Positions 54,620 to 63,194 of a DNA stretch of 64,000 nucleotides are shown here, piece by piece. The notes below the pieces were generated by a model. The model was not told where the DNA came from and did not search any database. It saw only the letters and a program-made list of their open reading frames with translations. The DNA comes from an uncultured Bacilli bacterium. Lineage in GTDB: Bacteria; Bacillota_I; Bacilli_A; RF39; UBA660. The stretch covers positions 1 through 64,000 of the forward strand of contig CAJTZU010000006.1 in the NCBI GenBank assembly GCA_910584165.1. Reading direction: 5' to 3'. The translations under genes were made by a program, and so were the position numbers. Each line of letters starts with the position of its first letter. Position 1 is the stretch's first letter.

Positions 54620-54928
54620 ATGGAAATTATTCACGCAAAAGATGAAACATTTAGTAATGAATTACAAGCAGATGTACCTGTTTTAGTAGATTTTTATGCA
54701 GACTGGTGTGGACCATGTCGTATGTTAGCGCCTACTTTAGAAGAAATTAGTTCTGAAAGAAATAATGTTAAAATTGTGAAAGTAAATGTTGATGAAGCAG
54801 AAAAAGTTGCACAACAGTTTGGAATTATGAGTATCCCTACTTTAATGGTTTTTAAAAATGGAAAAGAAGTATCTAAAAAAGTAGGTCTATGTTCTAAAGA
54901 AGAAATTATGGATATGATTTCTCTATGA
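54620..54928 (+). CDS. trxA: Thioredoxin
   Basis: 102 aa with active site FYADWCGPCRMLAPTL (WCGPC at about 30-34) and cis-Pro in GIMSIPTLMVFKNG. Reduces protein disulfides in the cytoplasm. AAGGAGATG precedes the ATG. The next gene, the reductase-like flavoprotein, starts within its stop (4-bp overlap), so they form one unit. Confidence 0.96.
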   Translation: MEIIHAKDETFSNELQADVPVLVDFYADWCGPCRMLAPTLEEISSERNNVKIVKVNVDEAEKVAQQFGIMSIPTLMVFKNGKEVSKKVGLCSKEEIMDMISL

Positions 54929-55770
54929 TAGCAATCATAGGTTCAGGTCCTGCTGGAGTAAGTTGTGCTTTATATATCGCACGTGCTAATATTCCTGTTA
55001 TAGTATTTACAAACCATAAAAGTTCTCTTTTAAAATCAAAAGCGATTGAAAACTATTATGGAACTGGTAAGATTTCTGGAGAAGAACTTTATTATCAGGG
55101 AATAGAAGATTTAAAAAAATTAAATGTTCCTATTTATGAAGAAGAAGTTTTAAATATTGTTTGGCAAGAAGATTTCTTAATAGAAACAAATAAAAAAAGT
55201 TATTCTGCTGAAAGTATTGTTCTTGCTACAGGCTCTTCTAAAAAAGCTCCTAATATCCCTAATCTATCCAATTTAGAAGGAAAAGGCGTTAGTTACTGCG
55301 CTACTTGTGATGGATTCTTTTTCAAAAACAAAAAAGTCGCAGTAATTGGTAGTGAAGATTTTGCATTACACGAATTAGAATATTTAAAAAATATTGTGAG
55401 TGAAGTAACTCTTTTAACTAATGGGAAAAGGATTACTTGTGATTCTTCTATTTTAAAAAAAGAAACACCTATTCAAAAAATATTAGGAGAAAACAAAGTA
55501 GAAGGTGTTCTATTTGAGGATAATACTACTTTAGAAGTTGATGGAATATTTATAGCAAATAACTATCCGGATAGTAATATTTTAGCAAAAAAGGTTGGGA
55601 TTCTTACTATGGACGGTGAAATAAATGTAAACCATTCTATGGAAACTAACATTCCTAAAATATTTGCTTGCGGAGATGCGGTCAAAGGAACAAAGCAAAT
55701 TGCCAAAGCAGTCCATGAAGGAATGCAAGTAGCATTACAAATTATTAATGATTATAAAAAGAGTAGATAA
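54925..55770 (+). CDS. trxB: Thioredoxin reductase-like flavoprotein with degenerate NADPH motif
   Basis: 281 aa against about 305-315 for usual TrxB. FAD motifs IIGSGPAGVSCALYIA and FACGDAVKGTKQIAKAVHEG are intact, as is the redox CATC (SYCATCDGFFF). The NADPH-binding motif is altered (VIGSEDFALHE instead of GGGDSAxEE) and the HRR arginine pair is missing. It resembles ferredoxin- or other non-NADPH-dependent reductases of anaerobes (FFTR/DFTR type). It overlaps trxA by 4 bp and should reduce that thioredoxin. Electron donor inferred only. Confidence 0.85.
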   Translation: MIAIIGSGPAGVSCALYIARANIPVIVFTNHKSSLLKSKAIENYYGTGKISGEELYYQGIEDLKKLNVPIYEEEVLNIVWQEDFLIETNKKSYSAESIVLATGSSKKAPNIPNLSNLEGKGVSYCATCDGFFFKNKKVAVIGSEDFALHELEYLKNIVSEVTLLTNGKRITCDSSILKKETPIQKILGENKVEGVLFEDNTTLEVDGIFIANNYPDSNILAKKVGILTMDGEINVNHSMETNIPKIFACGDAVKGTKQIAKAVHEGMQVALQIINDYKKSR

Positions 55771-55790
55771 AAATTTATCTACTCTTTTTA
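55756..55790. terminator. Bidirectional terminator
   Basis: AAAAAGAGTAGATA/TATCTACTCTTTTT between trxB and the convergent 55793 gene. Confidence 0.85.
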
Positions 55791-55792
55791 TA

Positions 55793-56185
55793 TTATTTTT
55801 CTTTTCCTTTTTCTAATTCTTTTAATTCACGATAAGCAGAAATAGCTTGCATTGAAATCTCTGAAGAAGTTAAACTATCAATAGCAGTATACTTAATAAT
55901 ACTTCTTCTAGTATTTGGCTCTTTACCTACTTCAGCTTTATATAGTGTACTAACCATTCCTAAAATTTGATTAGTTACAGCTGCTAACAAATTATCCCTA
56001 AAAGTTTCTTCCTGTATCCCATTTCTAACTTCACTTGCTTCTTGTAATAGTCCCTCAGCAATCTCTTTAGAAGTAGTAGAAAAAGATTTTTTCATTTCTT
56101 CTGCACTAAGAGAAATATCTAAAAGCTCCTCTACTTTTACTCTAACATCTTCGCCAAATAAAAGCTCTATATCTTTATTAACCAT
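55793..56185 (-). CDS. Hypothetical helical protein
   Basis: 130 aa, acidic and helical (MKKSFSTTSKEIAEGLLQEASEVRNGIQEE; SSEISMQAISAYRELKELEKGKEK). No membrane or signal segment. GGGGGA precedes the ATG. No function assignable. Confidence 0.6.
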   Translation of the reverse strand: MVNKDIELLFGEDVRVKVEELLDISLSAEEMKKSFSTTSKEIAEGLLQEASEVRNGIQEETFRDNLLAAVTNQILGMVSTLYKAEVGKEPNTRRSIIKYTAIDSLTSSEISMQAISAYRELKELEKGKEK

Positions 56186-56237
56186 AAAATCCCCCTAATG
56201 CCCATTATTTTACCAATTTTTATGAATTTGTCAAATT

Positions 56238-56262
56238 AAAAAGAGATTAAAAATCTCTTTTT
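56238..56262. terminator. Bidirectional-type terminator after rubrerythrin
   Basis: AAAAAGAGATT/AATCTCTTTTT. Confidence 0.8.
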
Positions 56263-56263
56263 T

Positions 56264-56803
56264 CTAGTAGTTTGTAGCTTTTCTTTCAAAATAGCTTTGT
56301 GGATGAGCACAAATTGGACAAACTTTTGGGGCTTCTTTTCCAATATGAACATGTCCACAATTACGACAAATCCAAATAGCTTCTCCATCACTTGAGAATA
56401 CTACCTTTTTATCTACATTATCAAGTAATTTACGATATCTTTCTTCATGCTCTTTTTCTATTTTTGCTACTCCCTCAAATAAGAATGCAATATGCTCGAA
56501 ACCTTCTTCACGAGCAGTTTCTGCAAATCCTGCATACATATCAGTCCACTCAAAATTTTCTCCATTTGCAGCATCTTCTAAATTTACTGTAGTTGTTGGA
56601 ACTTCACCGTCATGTAATAATTTAAACCACATTTTAGCATGCTCTTTTTCATTATTAGCTGTCTCTTCAAAAATAGCAGCAATTTGCTCATATCCTTCTT
56701 TTTTTGCTTTTGAAGCATAGTAAGTGTATTTATTTCTAGCTTGACTTTCTCCCGCAAAAGCAGCCATTAAATTAGCTTCTGTCTTTGTTCCTTTTAAATC
56801 CAT
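56264..56803 (-). CDS. Rubrerythrin
   Basis: 179 aa. Diiron ferritin-like domain (residues 1-135) with Glu/His ligands in [44 protein letters not shown] and [20 protein letters not shown]-terminal rubredoxin-like domain [27 protein letters not shown] binds one Fe(Cys)4. Peroxide reductase protecting anaerobes. AAAGGAAG before the ATG; promoter and inverted repeats upstream (56825-56888). Confidence 0.95.
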   Translation of the reverse strand: MDLKGTKTEANLMAAFAGESQARNKYTYYASKAKKEGYEQIAAIFEETANNEKEHAKMWFKLLHDGEVPTTTVNLEDAANGENFEWTDMYAGFAETAREEGFEHIAFLFEGVAKIEKEHEERYRKLLDNVDKKVVFSSDGEAIWICRNCGHVHIGKEAPKVCPICAHPQSYFERKATNY

Positions 56804-56824
56804 AAACTTAAACTTCCTTTCTAA

Positions 56825-56888
56825 TACTAAATATATTAGTAGTTTTTACTACCAAAAATAGTATAGCACATCATATTTAAAATAACAA
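56825..56888 (-). promoter_or_regulatory. Rubrerythrin promoter with overlapping inverted repeats
   Basis: Minus-strand TTGTTA (56883-56888), 17-bp spacer, TATACT (56860-56865). Just downstream lie GTAGT-AAAA-ACTAC (about 56839-56852) and the palindrome TACTAA-ATATA-TTAGTA (56825-56841), positions where a repressor such as a Fur/PerR-type protein could bind. The match to a consensus PerR box is poor. Confidence 0.5.
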
Positions 56889-56894
56889 TAATCT

Positions 56895-58298
56895 TTACCA
56901 TTCTATTACTTGATAATCTTCTGTAATAACATAATTTTTCTTTTCACCAAATAAATTACACTCTACTACAATAAAAAGTGGAGTAATTGTTAAATATAAA
57001 GGTTTCATATTTTTTCTTAAAGCAGAATAATCAAGGTAAGAAAGGAATTCTTTCCACTCCTTAGATTCCTCTAAATCTTCCGCTTGAATATTTTTAATTT
57101 GATTTGTAAGTATAATTAGCAATCCTTTTACTTCTTCTAAAGATAATTCTTGAATCGGCATACTTTCTACTTTAAAAAAAGTTAACCAATTATTTTTTTC
57201 AAAAGATTCTTCTATATTTTCAAATTCCTTTCTAAAAAATAATTTTAAGAATTGAGCATTTAAGTAATCTTTCTTTTCTAAGCATTCTTCTTTCTTTTCA
57301 ATAACAACTTTCTTTAATAACTCTTTTCTTTCTATCTCTGATAATTCAGTACTATTAAAAATAGAATTATATTCTAGCAATTCCCCATTTATAAATTTTC
57401 CTAATAATCCTAATTTAAAAGTACCTTCAAAAAACCAACTTATTTTATGATAAATGGTAATAGGAATTTCTTCTTTGCTATCTCCTTTTCTTCTTCTAAA
57501 TAATAAATAATCTAAATCCAATAATTCTATATAGCAATTATTATCTAAGGAAACGGTAACAACATCTAATGTTTGCTGAAATTCTTCTGTTAAGGAAGCC
57601 AATGTCCGTTTCTTTAAATCTATTCCTTTATATAAATAATCCATTGCATTTTTTTCTACTAAATAAAGATATTTTAAAAGTTTATTATTTTGATATTTTC
57701 TTTGAATTAATGGTTCTAAACTCATTAGAAATAAATACATTTGATAATATTCAGTAACATCATTTCTTGTATAACCCGATAATTTCCATACATAATTATC
57801 TTGATATAAATAAATAAATTCTTGATATTCATAGAATATCTGCTGCCTATCTGTTTTAAAAGTATCTAAACATTTAGAAACTTCTTTTAACTCTAACATT
57901 TGTCTTTCGAAATCTTCTAAAGACTCTCTTCTATATTCTAACAAATATTCCTTTTCTTTTTGGAAAGAAAGCATCCCCTCTACTTCTGAATTATGCTTAG
58001 TGGAAGAATAATTAATGAGATAATCACTAGATAAAAGCATACCATATTTACTATCAAAAAACTTAATAAGGTGCCACTGCCAAGGATTCTCTTTTATTTT
58101 CAAATAGGAAAAATCATTTCCATAATCCATTTTCTTTAATTCATAATTTCCCTCATGACTTTCCAAAATTTTAGCAACAAAATCATATTTATTTTGCTCA
58201 TCATTATTCTCTGGTATTTTACTATCCTTTAGTTCATCCGGTGCTTCATGATTATAGATTTTATTCATCGCTTGTTGTTCCAAAATATCTGTATTCAT
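56895..58298 (-). CDS. Hypothetical protein
   Basis: About 467 aa, cytoplasmic, helical and charged; no signal or membrane segments. Middle: GYTRNDVTEYYQMYLFLMSLEPLIQRKY, then YKGIDLKKRTLASLTEEFQQTL. The C-terminus is beta-rich (YLTITPLFIVVECNLFGEKKNYVITEDYQ). Not recognised. Start at 58298 (GAAGGGG upstream). Confidence 0.55.
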   Translation of the reverse strand: MNTDILEQQAMNKIYNHEAPDELKDSKIPENNDEQNKYDFVAKILESHEGNYELKKMDYGNDFSYLKIKENPWQWHLIKFFDSKYGMLLSSDYLINYSSTKHNSEVEGMLSFQKEKEYLLEYRRESLEDFERQMLELKEVSKCLDTFKTDRQQIFYEYQEFIYLYQDNYVWKLSGYTRNDVTEYYQMYLFLMSLEPLIQRKYQNNKLLKYLYLVEKNAMDYLYKGIDLKKRTLASLTEEFQQTLDVVTVSLDNNCYIELLDLDYLLFRRRKGDSKEEIPITIYHKISWFFEGTFKLGLLGKFINGELLEYNSIFNSTELSEIERKELLKKVVIEKKEECLEKKDYLNAQFLKLFFRKEFENIEESFEKNNWLTFFKVESMPIQELSLEEVKGLLIILTNQIKNIQAEDLEESKEWKEFLSYLDYSALRKNMKPLYLTITPLFIVVECNLFGEKKNYVITEDYQVIEW

Positions 58299-58485
58299 AT
58301 CTGAACCCCTTCCCAATTTTATTATAGCATGTTTTAAAATTGATGAGAAGTAGATAAAACTATCTTTTACACTTTAATAATTTTTAATATTTTTTATAAT
58401 TTTTTTTAAAAAGAAAATGACATAATGAAAGATATAGATTACTTTTTATTATTTATTTTGATAAAATAGAATTGGAGTGGATGAT

Positions 58486-59163
58486 ATGGCCAAAGTATTA
58501 ATTGTAGACGATGAAATGGATATTGCGGAACTAATATCTGATGTATTAACAGATGAAGGTTTCGAAACAACTATTAAAAATAATGGGGAAGACGCTGTCA
58601 TGACTGCCAATCAAGAAAAATTTGATTTAATCATTTTAGATATCATGATGCCTAAAATGAATGGAACAGAAGTTTGTACACAAATTAGAGATAAAGTAGA
58701 CTGTCCTATTATTTTTGTAACAGCAAAAACACAATTATTAGATAAATTAGTAGGATTTGAAATTGGGGCAGATGATTACATTACAAAACCATTTACTATT
58801 GAAGAGTTGGTAGCACGTGTAAAAGCACATATTAGAAGAAGCAATCGTTCTAGTAAAAGTAATCAAAATATTATTACCATTGGAGAAATCCGTATTAATA
58901 AGGAGAGCTTTGAAGTCTTTAAAAATGAAGAACCGATAGAATTATCTACAAGAGAATTCGAACTATTATCTTACTTAATGGATAATGCTGGAATTGCACT
59001 TTCAAAAGATCAAATATTTGATGCGGTATGGGGAAGCAATTATGGTGAAATTGGAACAGTTGCAGTCCATATTAAAAATCTAAGAACCAAGTTAGATAAA
59101 GATGAAAAATATATTAAAACAATTTGGGGATTAGGATATAAATTTGTTAAGGTGGTAGAATAG
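58486..59163 (+). CDS. OmpR-family response regulator
   Basis: 225 aa: receiver domain with the acidic pair IVDDEMD, phosphoacceptor Asp in LIILDIMMPKMNG, Thr/Lys switch residues in FVTAKT and DYITKPFT; C-terminal winged helix (ELSTREFELLSYLMDNAGIALSKDQIFDAVWG ... VAVHIKNLRTKL, LGYKFVKV). Start at 58486 by GGAGTGG. The sensor kinase gene follows after 1 bp. Confidence 0.95.
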   Translation: MAKVLIVDDEMDIAELISDVLTDEGFETTIKNNGEDAVMTANQEKFDLIILDIMMPKMNGTEVCTQIRDKVDCPIIFVTAKTQLLDKLVGFEIGADDYITKPFTIEELVARVKAHIRRSNRSSKSNQNIITIGEIRINKESFEVFKNEEPIELSTREFELLSYLMDNAGIALSKDQIFDAVWGSNYGEIGTVAVHIKNLRTKLDKDEKYIKTIWGLGYKFVKVVE

Positions 59164-59164
59164 T

Positions 59165-60436
59165 ATGAAAATGAAAAGAGTTACTATTACTCTAGTAGTT
59201 TCTATTTTTCTATTAAACTTTATTTTTATTAGTGGATATTTTAGATATTTTTTAATTCCTCAACTTTCTTTAGCCATTGAAAATAGCAATGAACAATTGA
59301 ATAATGATTTAGCAGATATTATTCATGCATATGAAAAATCAAATGATTTATATCAAACATCAGAATATTTTGCCTATGAAAGAAATATTTCTATTTATTT
59401 GGAAAATTTAGATAAAGATGTTATTTACAATAATAATGCTGAGCTTTGGAATAAAAGATCCTTTTATTATGTGACTACTTTTTTTCAGCACAAAGATGAC
59501 ATCTATTTAATCAAAATTTATCGAAAAACAGATACTGCTAATATTCCAGCGCTTAATAATTTTATTATTTTTGAGATTATTCTGATTTTAGTAATCATAT
59601 TAATTATTTTAGGAACTGCTAATCAGAAATTTATTTCCCCTATTGATAAATTACAGAAATCCATAAAAAATTATAAATTTGGAATCAAGCCAAGCCGTGC
59701 GGAAGGACAGACAGAAATTGATATTATCCAAAATAACTTCGTTGATTTAGTAGATGATTTGGAAGCAGAAAAAGAAAAACAAAATAGAATTATTGCTTCC
59801 ATTTCACATGATATTAAAACCCCGCTTACTTCTATTATGGGATATTCAGATAGATTATTAACCGCAAACCTAGATGAAGAAAAGCAAAGAAATTATATTG
59901 AAAGGATTCATAATAAATCTATTTCTTTAAAAAATTTAACAGAAGAATTTGATGATTATTTAAGTTGTAATATTAAAGATACTTTAAAAAGAGAAGAAAT
60001 TTCTGTTAAAGATTTATTAAAACAAATACAAGCGGATTATAAAGATGATTTAAAAGAAAAAAATATTAAATTAATAATCCATTGTAATATAGAAGATGAA
60101 CTATTACATGTTGACATTGCTAAAATAAAAAGAGTATTTAATAATATTATTGCGAATAGTGTACGTTTTACAGAAAAGAAAGGAAAAATTACTATCACTT
60201 GTAAAAAAGTAGATTGTTATATCGAATTTAGAATTAGTGATACAGGTAAAGGTGTTCCTGAAAAAGATTTAAATAAAATCTTTGAGCCTCTTTTTACCTC
60301 TGACCCATCTAGGAAAATATCCGGTTTAGGACTTTCTATCTGTAAGGAAATTGTAGAAACGCATGGTGGATATATCTATGCAAGAAATAATAAAGAAAAC
60401 GGATTAGATGTCATATTTACTATTAAAGCAAAATAA
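59165..60436 (+). CDS. Sensor histidine kinase
   Basis: 423 aa: membrane helix (about 7-27), extracellular domain (28-135), second helix (about 135-158), HAMP-like linker, HisKA with SISHDIKTPLTSIMGYSDRLL (His near 218), and HATPase_c with NNIIANSVRFTEKKGKI (N box), DTGKGVPEKDLNKIFEPLF (G1) and SGLGLSICKEIVETHGG (G2). Envelope sensor for the preceding regulator; the signal is unknown. Confidence 0.95.
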   Translation: MKMKRVTITLVVSIFLLNFIFISGYFRYFLIPQLSLAIENSNEQLNNDLADIIHAYEKSNDLYQTSEYFAYERNISIYLENLDKDVIYNNNAELWNKRSFYYVTTFFQHKDDIYLIKIYRKTDTANIPALNNFIIFEIILILVIILIILGTANQKFISPIDKLQKSIKNYKFGIKPSRAEGQTEIDIIQNNFVDLVDDLEAEKEKQNRIIASISHDIKTPLTSIMGYSDRLLTANLDEEKQRNYIERIHNKSISLKNLTEEFDDYLSCNIKDTLKREEISVKDLLKQIQADYKDDLKEKNIKLIIHCNIEDELLHVDIAKIKRVFNNIIANSVRFTEKKGKITITCKKVDCYIEFRISDTGKGVPEKDLNKIFEPLFTSDPSRKISGLGLSICKEIVETHGGYIYARNNKENGLDVIFTIKAK

Positions 60437-60463
60437 AAGCTAATGAAATTCATTAGTTTTTTT
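60435..60463 (+). terminator. Terminator of the two-component operon
   Basis: CTAATGAA/TTCATTAG followed by T7. Confidence 0.85.
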
Positions 60464-60662
60464 GTTATAATAAATAAGGAGAAAGAGAACCTGTATTAAG
60501 CAAATTTTATCAGAAAAATTGTGATGAAAATAGTAGATTTTAGGAAAAGATATCATTATAGTAGTTGTGAACGAAAAGAAGTCCAAGGTTTTAGTACTCA
60601 TCTATTATTTATAGGAAAAAAATAGAATAAAAATTAAGAATAGTTGTTCTTAATTTTTTTTA
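60464..60662 (+). ncRNA. Possible orphan transcript (small RNA or 33-aa peptide)
   Basis: TATAAT near 60465, an AAGGAG near 60477 without a clear ORF, an ATG at 60523 giving a 33-aa frame (MKIVDFRKRYHYSSCERKEV, then QGFSTHLLFIGKK), and a strong terminator AAATTAAGAA/TTCTTAATTT at 60631-60656. No gene family recognised. Either a small RNA or a small protein gene. Confidence 0.35.
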
Positions 60663-60727
60663 ATACTTTTTACATTATCTTTTAATATTTATCACCTATA
60701 ATGGAATATAGAAAGAGAGGTGATGGA

Positions 60728-60970
60728 ATGGTAATAAAGATAATCGGTTCCAATAATAGTAATGGTATCAAATTAAAAAAAATGGTAACAAAATACGCGA
60801 ATGACTGCGATAATGTCAATATAGAAATATTAGATAATGAACGGGATATAAAAAGTTTCCAAGTAAAAAATGTACCAGGACTTGTTATTAATGACCGATT
60901 GGTGAGTCAAGGAAAAGTTTTAACTGTAAGAGAAATTTCAAGATTAGTAAATGAAGCCACTCCAGCTTAA
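60728..60970 (+). CDS. Thioredoxin_3-like small protein without active Cys
   Basis: 80 aa with the pattern of small archaeal-type redox proteins (KIIGSNNSNGIKLKKMVTKYA ... VKNVPGLVINDRLVSQGKVLTVREISRLV). The CPxC position is occupied by SNNSNG, so no disulfide chemistry is expected. Start at 60728 by GAGGTGATGGA; the longer frame has no ribosome site. Confidence 0.7.
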   Translation: MVIKIIGSNNSNGIKLKKMVTKYANDCDNVNIEILDNERDIKSFQVKNVPGLVINDRLVSQGKVLTVREISRLVNEATPA

Positions 60971-61028
60971 TTTAATAATTTTTAATAAAATTTATAAGAA
61001 TATTTAATAATTAAAATATATAATGAAT

Positions 61029-61072
61029 ATATAAGTAATATTGAAGTATACTCCTCTTAGATATTACTTATA
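61029..61072. repeat. 13-bp perfect inverted repeat
   Basis: ATATAAGTAATAT (61029-61041) and ATATTACTTATAT (61060-61072). No T-run follows, so it is not a standard terminator; it could be an operator or RNA hairpin. Spans part of the 227-bp gap 60971-61197, in which I otherwise see a terminator (61145-61167) and a promoter. Confidence 0.6.
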
Positions 61073-61144
61073 TAATTTGTCAGGAGATGATAAATTATAA
61101 CATAACACAAACCTTACTTATTCTACAACACTTAACTACTCTTG

Positions 61145-61169
61145 AAAAGGACTATGTCCTTTTCTTTTT
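61145..61169 (+). terminator. Intrinsic terminator before S66 gene
   Basis: AAAAGGAC/GTCCTTTT with loop TAT, then CTTTTT. No recognised gene directly precedes it. Confidence 0.65.
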
Positions 61170-61197
61170 GTATGATATAATATTTTTGGTGATAATT

Positions 61198-62208
61198 ATG
61201 AAATATCCTAGTTTTCTAAAAGATAATAGTACTATAGGGATTACCGCACCTTCCGATGGAATTGCAGATTTATTAAAACAGAAAAGATTAGAAAATGCCA
61301 TAAAACAATTAGAAGGAAACGGATTTCAAGTAATAGAAACAAATAATGTAAGAAAAAGTGAAATTGGGAGAAGCTCTAATGCAGAAACAAGAGCTAAAGA
61401 ATTAATGTCTCTTATAACAGATAATAATACTGAGGCAATTATTTGTGCTACAGGAGGAGACTTTTTAGTAGAAATTTTACCCTATCTAAATTTTGAAGAG
61501 ATTGCTAAAAATCCTAAATGGATTCAAGGTTACTCTGATCCAACTGGTATTTTATTTCCAATTACAACAAAATTAGATATTGCCACTATCTATTCTAATA
61601 ATATTTGTTCTTTTGGGATGAATCCTTGGCACGATTCTTTACAGAAAAATATTTCCATTTTAAAAGGAGAAAATATTACACAAACTTCTTTTGAACTTTA
61701 TGAAAAAGAATATACTACCTACATAACAGGATTAGAGCCTTATCATTTAGATACTAAGGTAGAATGGAAAAATTTATTTAAAAAAGAAATTACCTTAGAA
61801 GGAAGAATGATTGGAGGATGTTTAGACTTACTTTCTGAATTAGCAGGAACTCCATTTGACTATGTTTCTAGCTTTCAAGAAAGATATAAAGAGGATGGAA
61901 TTATTTGGTTTTTCGATAACTGTGAATTAACAAGTGAAGACCTTATTCGTACTTTTTGGAAACTAGAATCTTGTGGATGGTTTAGATACTGTAAAGGAGT
62001 TTTATTAGGGCGAAGTGCAACAGAAACAAGCTATTATCAAGTTAGTTTTCAAGATACTTTAATAACAGCTTTAGAACACTTACACATTCCTGTTATTTAT
62101 GATATGGACTTTGGTCATATATCTCCTAGAATGACTATGATTAATGGTGTCTATGCTTATATAACTTCTAAAGATGGTAAAGGGAATGTTCGTTTTGAAT
62201 ACAAATAA
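61198..62208 (+). CDS. S66 family peptidase (LD-carboxypeptidase/MccF type)
   Basis: 336 aa. N-terminal GITAPSDGIADLLKQKRLENAI, nucleophile Ser in WIQGYSDPTGILFP, Glu in WFFDNCELTSEDLIRTFWKLE and His in FGHISPRMTMING complete the Ser-Glu-His set. S66 enzymes cleave L,D-peptide bonds in murein tetrapeptides or self-toxic peptide-nucleotides (MccF). Wall recycling or immunity cannot be separated. Start at 61198 by GGTGAT; an ATG at 61087 would be leader-like. Confidence 0.87.
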   Translation: MKYPSFLKDNSTIGITAPSDGIADLLKQKRLENAIKQLEGNGFQVIETNNVRKSEIGRSSNAETRAKELMSLITDNNTEAIICATGGDFLVEILPYLNFEEIAKNPKWIQGYSDPTGILFPITTKLDIATIYSNNICSFGMNPWHDSLQKNISILKGENITQTSFELYEKEYTTYITGLEPYHLDTKVEWKNLFKKEITLEGRMIGGCLDLLSELAGTPFDYVSSFQERYKEDGIIWFFDNCELTSEDLIRTFWKLESCGWFRYCKGVLLGRSATETSYYQVSFQDTLITALEHLHIPVIYDMDFGHISPRMTMINGVYAYITSKDGKGNVRFEYK

Positions 62209-62235
62209 AAAGACAATTTAATTGTCTTTTTTTTG
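62207..62235. terminator. Bidirectional terminator
   Basis: AAAAGACAAT/ATTGTCTTTT between the convergent S66 and ppa genes. Confidence 0.85.
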
Positions 62236-62706
62236 TTGATGATAATTTTTTTTACATTTATCTATTTCTATTAAAGCTTCTTCTCTTCCATGATAATCTT
62301 TTACAATTACCTCCATATTTTGTAGAACTTTATAATTTTCAAAAAAATTTTTAATTTCCTGTAAAGTAAAACTAGATAAATCTTCTAATTTTTCTATTTC
62401 TCGATATCTTGGATCTACATCAACAACGGAAATAATTTTAATATCTTCTTTCCCATTATCATACATTTCTAAATATCCAATAACACGAGCAGGAACTACA
62501 CATCCTGGAAAACTTGGCTCCGAACTAATTACTAAAATATCTAATGGATCTCCATCCCCTGCTAAAGTGTCTTCTACATAACCATACTCTGCTGGGTATG
62601 TCATAGCAGAATATAATACCCTATCTAATTTTACTCTACCCCGTTCTTTATCTACCTCATACTTATTTTTTGTACCAACTGGTATCTCTATAATTGCATT
62701 TACCAT
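62218..62706 (-). CDS. ppa: Inorganic pyrophosphatase
   Basis: 162-aa family I pyrophosphatase. Active site: IEIPVGTKNKYEVDKERG (Glu20/Lys29 region), YPAEYGYVEDTLAGDGDPLDILVI with the catalytic Asp set, and VVDVDPRYREIEKLEDL. Hydrolyses PPi to phosphate, driving biosynthesis. GAGGTAG before the ATG. A degenerate paralogue lies 472 bp further on. Confidence 0.95.
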   Translation of the reverse strand: MVNAIIEIPVGTKNKYEVDKERGRVKLDRVLYSAMTYPAEYGYVEDTLAGDGDPLDILVISSEPSFPGCVVPARVIGYLEMYDNGKEDIKIISVVDVDPRYREIEKLEDLSSFTLQEIKNFFENYKVLQNMEVIVKDYHGREEALIEIDKCKKNYHQQKKDN

Positions 62707-62788
62707 ATTTCTACCTCACTATTTTTATTATACACTAAAATACATAGTTTTTCTATGAATTTTATGATATGATTAAGTTGGTGAGAAT

Positions 62789-63181
62789 ATGAATTCAACA
62801 GAAATCGCATTAGTACCTATTAGTGCTATAGAAAACAAAGAAAATATCCAATATATTCCTCTTGAAAAAGTAGAATATTTCGCTTATATTGCTAGTACTC
62901 TAACACCACTTGAAGCTTTCACGAAGATAGATGGCTATACAAATGCTTTATGGGAATATATGCAAGATAAAAAATATCAAGAAAAAGAATTATTCTCTTA
63001 TTATGATAAATTAATTCATGCCAATATGGGTCATGCTTTTCTTTGCTCATTAATAGAGCTCTTATTATTAGAAAAAGAAATGAGAAATGATGGAATATCT
63101 AATGATTATATTCATCAATATCAAAAACTACAAAATGAATATTTATATTTATTAAATCAATTAGAAAAAAAACAGTTCTAG
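62789..63181 (+). CDS. Hypothetical protein
   Basis: 130 aa, helical in the second half (LIHANMGHAFLCSLIELLLLEKEMRNDGI, YIHQYQKLQNEYLYLLNQLEKK). Starts with STEIALVPISAIENKENIQYIPLE, which has a beta-type pattern. GGTGAGA before the ATG. No family recognised. It separates ppa from its degenerate paralogue and ends in the shared terminator. Confidence 0.55.
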   Translation: MNSTEIALVPISAIENKENIQYIPLEKVEYFAYIASTLTPLEAFTKIDGYTNALWEYMQDKKYQEKELFSYYDKLIHANMGHAFLCSLIELLLLEKEMRNDGISNDYIHQYQKLQNEYLYLLNQLEKKQF

Positions 63182-63194
63182 CAAGAACTGTTTT
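63167..63194. terminator. Bidirectional terminator
   Basis: AAAAACAGTTCT/AGAACTGTTTT with loop AGCA, spanning both convergent stops. Confidence 0.8.
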
